A stretch of 11,930 bases of DNA from Methanomicrobiales archaeon (GTDB lineage Archaea; Halobacteriota; Methanomicrobia; Methanomicrobiales; Methanoculleaceae). The translations under genes were made by a program, and so were the position numbers. The stretch is taken from NCBI GenBank assembly GCA_019136335.1, contig JAGVUK010000323.1, positions 1 to 11,930 of the forward strand, written 5' to 3'. Below are positions 5,769-11,930 of the stretch, one piece after another. Every line of letters begins with the position of its first letter. Position 1 is the stretch's first letter. The notes under the pieces are model-generated. The model saw only the letters and a list, made by a program, of their open reading frames with translations, was not told the DNA's origin and made no database searches.

Positions 5769-6244
5769 GTCTCCACCTCATCCAGGTTCTTCGCGTAGGC
5801 CACGAGGCCGCCGGCATCGACGATCTCTTTCAAGAACCCGGGCACCGGCTCGACCGCGAGCTTTCTGCCGTTCGCCTCGATGTAGCCCCCGGCGAGGTTC
5901 ACCGTCACGGCGTCGCCGTCCCGGATGCTGTCCGCCTCGGCAGAGACCAGGGGCAAAAGCCCGGTGTTGACGGCGTTTCGGTAGAAGATCCGGGCAAAGG
6001 ACTTCGCGATCACGACCCTGACCCCGGCCCCGAGGAGCGCAAGCGGCGCGTGCTCGCGGGATGAGCCGCACCCGAAGTTGGTGCCGCCGAGGACGACGTC
6101 GCCCTCCCGCGCCTCTCTCGCAAACTCGTCTCTCGTCCCCTCGAACGCGTGTTTCGCAAGCTCCGCGGGGTCATAGATCGTGAGGAACCTCCCCGGTATG
6201 ATCGCGTCCGTATTGACATCGTCGCCGAATTTCCAGACCCGCAT
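5753..6244 (-). CDS. leuD: 3-isopropylmalate dehydratase small subunit
   Basis: The 163-residue small (swivel) subunit completes the isomerase that interconverts 2- and 3-isopropylmalate, with LeuC carrying the Fe-S cluster. The N-terminus has VNTDAIIPGRF (10-20). The family signature TNFGCGSSREHAP (55-67) binds substrate, and KSFARIFYRNAVNTGLLP (81-98) follows. The specificity loop reads Phe20-Leu21-Thr22-Ile23. From memory, M. jannaschii homoaconitase has YLRT and its isopropylmalate isomerase has YLV-type residues here, so substrate choice is not decided by the loop. The ATG at 6244 lies four bases after the leuC stop and has GGAGGTG (6252-6258) seven bases upstream. A longer upstream reading is Arg-rich shadow sequence. 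The stop lies inside the start region of leuB. Confidence 0.92.
   Translation of the reverse strand: MRVWKFGDDVNTDAIIPGRFLTIYDPAELAKHAFEGTRDEFAREAREGDVVLGGTNFGCGSSREHAPLALLGAGVRVVIAKSFARIFYRNAVNTGLLPLVSAEADSIRDGDAVTVNLAGGYIEANGRKLAVEPVPGFLKEIVDAGGLVAYAKNLDEVETCSTT
5774..5779 (-). promoter_or_regulatory. Ribosome binding site of leuB
   Basis: GAGGTG lies five bases before the leuB ATG, inside the last codons of leuD. It confirms the start at 5768 and implies coupled translation. Confidence 0.75.
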
Positions 6245-6248
6245 GATT

Positions 6249-7502
6249 TCACACCTCCCTCGGATCGGTGATCTCGCCGTAGAGGGCGCTTGCCGCCGCC
6301 GTCGCCGGCGAGGAAAGGTAGACCGACGCCTGGGCGCTCCCCTGCCTGCCCCGGAAGTTCCGGTTCGACGTCGAGAGCGAGACCTCGCCGGGGGCAAGCA
6401 GCCCGAACGCCCCGCCCATGCAGGGGCCGCAGCACGGTGCTTCCACAAGGGCTCCCGCCTCGACGAACCGCTCGATGAGGCCGGCCCGGAGGGCCTTGAG
6501 GTACTCCGTGCGCGATGCCGGGATGACGATCACCCGGACGCCGGGAGCGAAGCGGTCGGCGGACCCGAGCACCTCCGCCGCATCGGCAAGGTCCTCGTAG
6601 CGCCCGTTCGTGCAGGACCCGATGAAGACCTGGTCGACCTTCGTCCCCGCGACTTTGTCGACGTCCACGACGTTGTCCACGTTGTGGGGGACGGCGACCT
6701 GCGGGGAAAGGCCGGTGACGTCGTACTTCCGGCGCTCCCGGTAGGCGGCGTCCGCGTCGCCCGCAAGGTCGAACGGCTCGATCTCGCGGCGGGCGGCGAC
6801 GTACTCCCAGGTGGCCGCGTCGGGCCGGACGATCCCCGCCTTCGCTCCCATCTCGATCGCCATGTTCGCGCAGGTCATCCGGCCCGCCATGTTCATCTCC
6901 CCTATCGCTCTGCCGGTGAACTCAAGCGCCATATAGGTCGCCCCATCGGCGCCGATATCCCCGGCAAGGGAGAGGATCAGGTCTTTTGCCCCCACCCTCC
7001 GGCCGAACGCACCCTCGACCTCGATGAGGATGCTCTCGGGCACCCGGAAGTAGAGCGCCCCGAACTTCAGGACGAACCCCATATCGGTCGACCCGATACC
7101 GGTCGCAAACGCGCCCGCCGCACCGTAGGTGCAGGTGTGGGAGTCGGTCCCGACGATGATCTCGCCCGGGGCCGCCCGCCCCTTCTCCATCACAACCTGG
7201 TGGCAGACGCCCTCGAGGAGGTCGTAGTTGTGGATCCCCTGCTCCTCTGCAAACCGCCGCATGAAGACGTGGTTCTCGGCAGCCGGTATCGAGTCGGCGG
7301 GAACCTGGTGGTCGAAGAGCATGATGATCCGCTCCGGGTCGAAGACCCGTTCTCCGCCCATCTCGCGAAAGACCCGGACCGCAAGGGGCCCGGTGATGTC
7401 GTGGATCATCGCCGCGTCCACCGGCGCCATCACCACGTCCCCCGCGCGGACGGGTCTCCCGCACTTCATCGAGAATATCTTCTCTGCGATCGTCGCCGCC
7501 AT
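6249..7502 (-). CDS. leuC: 3-isopropylmalate dehydratase large subunit
   Basis: This 417-residue aconitase-superfamily protein forms the isomerase with LeuD. It has the archaeal short LeuC/HacA length. The [4Fe-4S] ligands are Cys297 (GSCTNGR) and Cys358 and Cys361 (CCGPCMGG). Other family marks are FDHQVPAD (63-70), GTDSHTCTYGAAGAFATGIGS split across residues 118-138, and the C-terminal STSNRNFRGRQGS that contacts the substrate carboxylates. Homoaconitase large subunit (AksD) of coenzyme B synthesis is the main alternative, since the two families are close; the order leuC-leuD-leuB suits either pathway, and no leuA or aksA is in view. The ATG at 7502 lacks a ribosome binding site. A weak TAGATACG about 35 bases upstream may be its promoter in the 144-base region shared with divergent mutS. 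Confidence 0.93.
   Translation of the reverse strand: MAATIAEKIFSMKCGRPVRAGDVVMAPVDAAMIHDITGPLAVRVFREMGGERVFDPERIIMLFDHQVPADSIPAAENHVFMRRFAEEQGIHNYDLLEGVCHQVVMEKGRAAPGEIIVGTDSHTCTYGAAGAFATGIGSTDMGFVLKFGALYFRVPESILIEVEGAFGRRVGAKDLILSLAGDIGADGATYMALEFTGRAIGEMNMAGRMTCANMAIEMGAKAGIVRPDAATWEYVAARREIEPFDLAGDADAAYRERRKYDVTGLSPQVAVPHNVDNVVDVDKVAGTKVDQVFIGSCTNGRYEDLADAAEVLGSADRFAPGVRVIVIPASRTEYLKALRAGLIERFVEAGALVEAPCCGPCMGGAFGLLAPGEVSLSTSNRNFRGRQGSAQASVYLSSPATAAASALYGEITDPREV
6252..6258 (-). promoter_or_regulatory. Ribosome binding site of leuD
   Basis: GGAGGTG, a near-perfect match to the archaeal 16S 3' end, lies within the end of leuC and seven bases before the leuD ATG. It decides the start at 6244. 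Confidence 0.8.
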
Positions 7503-7607
7503 GTAGTATCGGGTTTCTGGTACGCGCTCCGGACGTATCTACCTTTGCGGGGCCCTCCCGGTGGTGCGGGTAATCGGAGCCCGTTCTGCCCGATTTTTCA
7601 GGGAGTA

Positions 7608-7642
7608 CCCTTATGTGGCCCCGTGCGGATGGTATAAGGAGA
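7608..7642 (+). promoter_or_regulatory. Promoter candidate and ribosome binding site of mutS-mutL
   Basis: AAGGAGA (7636-7642) lies four bases before the mutS ATG and fixes that start. CCCTTATGTG (7608-7617) is a modest TATA-like element at about 35 bases; GATTTTTCA (7592-7600) is an alternative. The ribosome binding site is clear and the promoter call is weak. Confidence 0.5.
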
Positions 7643-7646
7643 AACG

Positions 7647-10268
7647 ATGACCGACGGACCGACCCCGGCAATGCGGCAGTACTATGCGGTGAAGAACCGG
7701 TACCCCGATGCCGTCCTCTTCTTCCGGATGGGGGACTTCTACGAGACCTTCGGCGAAGACGCCGGCGTGGTGGCCCGTGAACTCGATATCACCCTGACGG
7801 CACGGGGGAAGGACAGGAACGGCGACCGGATGCCGCTTGCGGGCGTCCCCCACCACGCCGCCGACGGCTACATCGCCCGCCTGGTGGGCAAGGGCTACAA
7901 GGTGGTGATCTGCGACCAGGTTGAGGACCCAAAGACCGCAAAGGGCATCGTGAAACGTGACGTGACACGGGTGATCACCCCGGGAACCCTGATCGACTCC
8001 TCGATGCTCGGGTCCGCAGGGGCGCGATACCTGATGGCGGTCGCCCCCGACCGGAAGGATACCTTCGGCCTCGCGTTCCTGGACGTCTCCACCGGCGAGT
8101 TCTTCGTCTCCGCGGGGAGCGGCGGGTGCGATTACGCCGACGTCGTCTCGGAGGCGGTCAGGTACCGCCCGTCCGAAGCGATCCTCCCCGAGAGTTTCGA
8201 AGGGGGACTTCCCCGCCGGTTCGAGGCCGTCGGGGTGACGGTGAGCCGTTACCGCGACGACGCCTTCGATTTTGACACGGCGTACGAGCGCCTCTGCGAA
8301 CAGTTCGGGACGGCGACGCTCGACGGCTACGGGTGCGCGGGGATGGCGGGAGCCGTCGCCGCGGCCGGGGCGGCGCTGTGCTACGCCCAGGAGACCCAGC
8401 AGTCGCCCCTCCCCCACATCACGGGGCTCTCGACCCGGGTCCCGTCGGGGAACATGGTCCTCGACGCGATCACCTTGAGAAACCTCGAGATCACGACCGG
8501 CATCCGGGGCGAAGGCGACGGAAGCACGCTTCTTGCCGCGCTCGACGTCACGGAGACGCCGATGGGGAGCCGGACGATGCGGTCGTTCCTGGTCGGCCCT
8601 CTGGTCCGGAAGGCGGCCATCGAGGAGAGGCTCGACGCGGTGGAATGGCTCCTCGGCCGTACCGTCGAGCGCCAGGCGCTCCGTGCAGCGCTCGGTGATT
8701 TTGCCGACATAGAACGGATAGCGGGAAGGATCGCCTACGGGAACGCCGGCCCCCGGGACCTTGCGACGCTCAAAGAGTCGCTCTGCGCGGTTCCGGGCGT
8801 GAAGGCACTCTTTCCCGGCGAGGTTCCGGCCCTCGTCCGCGAGACCCTCGACGCGATGAGCGACCACGCCTCCGTCACGGACCTCGTCGGCCGGGCGATC
8901 GTGGACGACGCCCCGGCGCTCGCCCGATCCGGCGGTATGATCCGGGAGGGGTTCAACGCGAAACTCGACGAACTCCGGCACCTCGCGACGACCGGGAAGG
9001 ACTGGATCGCGGAGTTTCAGCAGCAGGAACGGGAGCGGACCGGCATCCGGTCGCTCAAGGTCGCCTACAACCGGGTCTTTGGCTACTACATCGAGGTGAC
9101 GAAACCAAACCTCCACCTGGTGCCGCCGGAGTACGAGCGGAGGCAGACGACCGCGAACGGCGAGCGGTATACGATACCCGACCTCCGGGAAAAGGAGGCG
9201 CTGATCGCGACCGCGGAGGAGCGACTTGGGGCGCTCGAGGCGGAGATCTACGCCGAACTCGTCCGGACGCTCGCGGCGGAGGTCCCCGACCTGCAGGCGA
9301 CCGCCCGGGCCGTGGGGCTGCTCGACGTGTATTCGGCCCTCGCCGAGGTCGCCGCCCGCTACGGCTACTCCCGCCCCGTGATCGAGGAGAGCGGCCGGGT
9401 AATCATCCGCGACGGGCGCCACCCGGTCGTGGAGCGGCACCTCCCGGTGCCGTTCGTCCCGAACGACACGGAACTCGATGCCGCCGGCGACCAGATCATG
9501 ATCATCACCGGGGCGAACATGGCGGGCAAGTCCACCTACATGCGGGCGGTGGCGCTCTGCTGCATCATGGCCCAGATGGGGAGTTTCGTCCCGGCCCGCC
9601 ATGCGACGATCGGGATCGTCGACCGGGTCTTCACCCGGGTGGGGGCGTTTGACGACCTCGCCTCCGGGCAGTCCACGTTCATGGTCGAGATGCTCGAACT
9701 CGCAAACATCTTAAACAACGTAACGCCGCAGAGCCTTGTCATCCTCGACGAGATCGGGCGGGGGACGAGCACGCTTGACGGGTGCGCGATCGCCCGGGCG
9801 GTGGTGGAGTTCCTCCACGGGCGGGCGTCCTCCGGGCCCCGGACGCTCTTTGCGACCCATTTCCACGACCTGATCGACCTTGAGGGGTCGCAGAAGCGGG
9901 TGAAGAACTTCCACTTCGCCGTGAAGGATACGGGAGCGGATGTCGTCTTCCTCCGAAAGATCATCCCCGGCGCGACCGACAGGAGTTACGGCGTCCACGT
10001 GGCCAGCCTCGCCGGGGTCCCGAAGAAGGTGACCGACCGGGCGATGGAGCTCCTGAAGGAGGCGTCGGCGCGGGAGCTCCCGGCCGGTGTGCGGGCGCCC
10101 CGCTACACCCAGATGCTCCTCGTCGACCCCGGCGAAGGGGCGGTCGCGGAGAACCCGGCGGTCAGGGAACTCAAAGATCTGAACCCGGACGAGATGACCC
10201 CGATCGAGGCGTTGAACACCCTCTGCCGTCTCCAAAAGATGGCGAACGGGGAGCGGGCCGGGCGATGA
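7647..10268 (+). CDS. mutS: DNA mismatch repair protein MutS
   Basis: This 873-residue mismatch-recognition ATPase is of the bacterial MutS1 type. The mismatch-binding domain I is present with the Phe-X-Glu wedge Phe31-Tyr32-Glu33 in RMGDFYETFGEDA. Connector, lever and clamp domains follow (KVAYNRVFGYYIEVTKPN lies in the clamp region). The ABC-type ATPase has Walker A GANMAGKST (622-630), Walker B LVILDEIGRGTSTLDG with Asp701-Glu702, and ATHFHDL. The C-terminus ends with the usual LNPDEMTPIEALNTL pattern. Length and all motifs fit a complete protein. Its stop overlaps the mutL start (ATGA, 10265-10268). Such mutS-mutL pairs in methanogens are generally regarded as acquired from bacteria. Because the partner mutL is broken here, this MutS may recognise mismatches without a working downstream step. 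Confidence 0.98.
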   Translation: MTDGPTPAMRQYYAVKNRYPDAVLFFRMGDFYETFGEDAGVVARELDITLTARGKDRNGDRMPLAGVPHHAADGYIARLVGKGYKVVICDQVEDPKTAKGIVKRDVTRVITPGTLIDSSMLGSAGARYLMAVAPDRKDTFGLAFLDVSTGEFFVSAGSGGCDYADVVSEAVRYRPSEAILPESFEGGLPRRFEAVGVTVSRYRDDAFDFDTAYERLCEQFGTATLDGYGCAGMAGAVAAAGAALCYAQETQQSPLPHITGLSTRVPSGNMVLDAITLRNLEITTGIRGEGDGSTLLAALDVTETPMGSRTMRSFLVGPLVRKAAIEERLDAVEWLLGRTVERQALRAALGDFADIERIAGRIAYGNAGPRDLATLKESLCAVPGVKALFPGEVPALVRETLDAMSDHASVTDLVGRAIVDDAPALARSGGMIREGFNAKLDELRHLATTGKDWIAEFQQQERERTGIRSLKVAYNRVFGYYIEVTKPNLHLVPPEYERRQTTANGERYTIPDLREKEALIATAEERLGALEAEIYAELVRTLAAEVPDLQATARAVGLLDVYSALAEVAARYGYSRPVIEESGRVIIRDGRHPVVERHLPVPFVPNDTELDAAGDQIMIITGANMAGKSTYMRAVALCCIMAQMGSFVPARHATIGIVDRVFTRVGAFDDLASGQSTFMVEMLELANILNNVTPQSLVILDEIGRGTSTLDGCAIARAVVEFLHGRASSGPRTLFATHFHDLIDLEGSQKRVKNFHFAVKDTGADVVFLRKIIPGATDRSYGVHVASLAGVPKKVTDRAMELLKEASARELPAGVRAPRYTQMLLVDPGEGAVAENPAVRELKDLNPDEMTPIEALNTLCRLQKMANGERAGR

Positions 10269-11925
10269 CCGGGACCACGATACGGGTCCTCGACCCGGAC
10301 ACGGTGAACCAGATCGCCGCCGGCGAGGTCGTGGAGCGGCCCGCGTCGGTGGCAAAGGAACTCCTCGAGAACGCGATCGACGCGGGGGCGACGAGCATCC
10401 TCATCGACGTCGCCTCAGACATGGCGGGGGTCACGAGGATCCGGGTGACCGACGACGGTGCGGGCATGACGCCCGAAGAGGCGGTCCTCGCGTTCTCTCC
10501 CCACGCGACGAGCAAGATCCGGGATATCGCCGATCTCTCCGCCGTCCGGACGCTCGGGTTCCGGGGCGAGGCACTCGCGAGCATCGCCGCCGTCGCGGAG
10601 GTGACCCTGGTCACCCGCCCGCGGGGGGCCGGGGCGCTCGCCGGCGTCCGGGTGGTGGTCAGGGGCGGCGAGGTCGTGGAGACGGGCGATGTGGGGACGC
10701 CGGAGGGGACGACGGTCGTCGTCGAGCACCTCTTCTACAACACCCCCGCCCGCCGGAAGTTCTTGAAGAGCAGGAACACCGAACTCGCCCACATCTACGG
10801 TGTCGTGGAGAACCTCTCACTCGCGCACAGGGAGATCGCCTTCCGGGTGGTGCACAACGGGAAGGAGCGGATGGCGACCCAGCGGTCCCGCGACCTCCTC
10901 GCCACCGTCGCCGGGCTCTACGGCGCGGACCTTGCCCGGGCGCTCGTCCCCATCGGGGGAAGGCTCCCGTTCCTCGCTGTCGGCGGCTACGTCTCCCGCC
11001 CGTCGGAGAACCGGGGGAACCCGTCGCAGGTCGTTATCAGCATCAACGGGAGGAGCATATCCTCCCGGGCGCTTGCCGCCGCCGTCCGTGAGGGCTACGG
11101 CACCCTCCTCCCGAACACCCGACGAAGCGCGAGGTCCGCCTCTCCCGGGAGCGGGAGATCCTCGCGGCGGTTCGCGCCGCGGTCGGAGAGGCCCTCGCCG
11201 GGCACGACCTTGCCCACGACGCGCCGGCAGAGCCGGTGCAGCAGCTCCTCACGGCAGGGGAGGGGGGAGTGGCCCCGGCCCCGGCGGCAGGGGAGCCCGG
11301 CCTCTCTGATAAGCAGCTCCGCCGGACGGAGACGGAGGGGACCGAGAACCTCCTCCCCGCGATGGAACCGGTCGGACAGGTGGCCGCGACCTACATCGTG
11401 GCGGAAGGGGCCGACGGCACCCTCTACCTCGTCGACCAGCACGCGGCCCACGAGCGGGTCCTCTACGACCAGGTCGCCGGGCGGCGTGATGCAGCGCCCG
11501 GGTCGCAGGAACTGATCATGCCCGTCGTCCTCTCCCTCCCCCCGAAGGAGTCGGCAGCGCTCCGGGACGCGATGCCGTTCCTCGCGGCCGAGGGGTTCTT
11601 GGTGGAGGAGTTCGGCCGGGACACCTTCGCCGTCCGGGCGGTGCCCGCAGCCCTCGGCGCCGCCGAAGACCCTGAGAGCGTCAGGGAGACGATCGCCGAG
11701 ATCCTCGCCGGCGAGTCCCGGACCGCCCCCGACCGGCGGGAGGCGGTCACCTGCATCGTCGCCTGCAGGGGGGCGGTGAAGGCCGGCGCCCTTCTCACGC
11801 ACGACCAGCAGAAACGCCTCCTTTCGCAGCTCGCCCGGACGAAGACCCCCTGGACGTGCCCGCACGGGAGGCCGACGGTGGTGGCGTTCGACAGACGGAG
11901 ACTTGATAGGATGTTTGGGCGGTGA
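10265..11925 (+). pseudogene. mutL: DNA mismatch repair protein MutL, internal deletion and frameshift
   Basis: The first frame, from ATG at 10265, encodes a normal GHKL ATPase domain: NQIAAGEVVERPASVAKELLEN split over 15-36 (Glu32, Asn36), DDGAGM (63-68), HATSKI (80-85) and LGFRGEALASI. It reads correctly to AVREGYGTLLP (residue 283). At 11114 it loses homology and continues out of frame to a stop at 11515. The other frame resumes at 11116 with HPTKREVRLSRERE and runs to TGA at 11925, encoding the linker and C-terminal dimerisation/endonuclease domain: DQHAAHERVLYD, ACRGAVKAG, CPHGRP and the end RMFGR. The segment normally linking GTLLP to HPTK (about 22-23 residues, including DVNV) is absent in all frames. 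The lesion is therefore a deletion of about 64-67 bases, not a simple indel. An assembly error is possible. No slippery sequence for programmed frameshifting is visible. Confidence 0.9.
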
Positions 11926-11930
11926 CGGGG

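Noticed and set aside
4587..5798. Plus-strand open frame of 403 codons opposite leuB
   Set aside because: LeuB on the other strand has full-length family motifs; this frame has none.
6180..7637. Plus-strand open frame of 485 codons opposite leuD/leuC
   Set aside because: It crosses two convincing genes and their junction and has no recognisable domain.
7611..9602. Minus-strand open frame of 663 codons opposite mutS
   Set aside because: It is antisense to a complete MutS with all motifs. Its Arg/Asp/Gly/Pro-rich composition is the usual shadow of GC-rich coding sequence.
11100..11130. Programmed ribosomal frameshift in mutL
   Set aside because: No slippery heptamer or downstream structure is evident, and a conserved segment is missing in every frame, which a frameshift cannot restore.
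11114..11515. C-terminal extension of the first mutL frame as a novel domain
   Set aside because: It is Arg/Ser/Pro-rich out-of-frame sequence; the true MutL C-terminus is encoded in the adjacent frame over the same bases.

Overview
The window looks like chromosomal DNA of a high-GC methanogenic archaeon of the Methanomicrobiales, most like Methanoculleus. This is an inference. It rests on archaeal TATA-type promoters placed for leaderless or short-leader transcripts, strong GGAGGTG-type ribosome binding sites inside operons, the GC-rich codon usage, and a bacterial-type mutS-mutL pair, which most archaea lack but some methanogens have.

Layout. Positions 1-540 are visibly richer in A+T than the rest and carry two unrecognised minus-strand genes, one cut by the window edge. 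Just to the right is a small minus-strand reading frame (536-679) that contains a perfect 30-base palindrome (575-604). A mostly non-coding stretch (680-969) leads to a plus-strand universal stress protein gene (970-1443). From 1567 to 4587 five minus-strand genes follow: a bacterial-PH-domain protein, a GNAT acetyltransferase, a Met-rich coiled-coil small protein, a tautomerase-family enzyme and an orphan nitrogenase-component-1-like metalloprotein. Next is a compact minus-strand operon leuC-leuD-leuB (7502 to 4647) for the isomerase and dehydrogenase steps of leucine biosynthesis, or possibly the parallel 2-oxoacid elongation of coenzyme B synthesis. Divergent from it is the plus-strand mismatch-repair operon mutS-mutL (7647-11925).

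How the genes work together. LeuC and LeuD form the isopropylmalate isomerase and LeuB oxidises its product; their start and stop codons nearly touch or overlap. MutS recognises mismatches and MutL should couple recognition to nicking; their codons overlap as ATGA. MutL is broken in this sequence: about 22-23 conserved residues around the DVNVHPTK motif are missing and the reading frame changes at about 11114, so the mismatch-repair pathway would be disabled if the sequence is correct. The PH-domain protein also appears to lack the membrane helices its family normally has.

I found no CRISPR array, rRNA, tRNA or intact insertion sequence, and no coherent novel multi-gene system. The strongest items for a second look are the mutL lesion, the 30-base palindrome, the orphan nitrogenase-like gene and the A+T-rich left edge.
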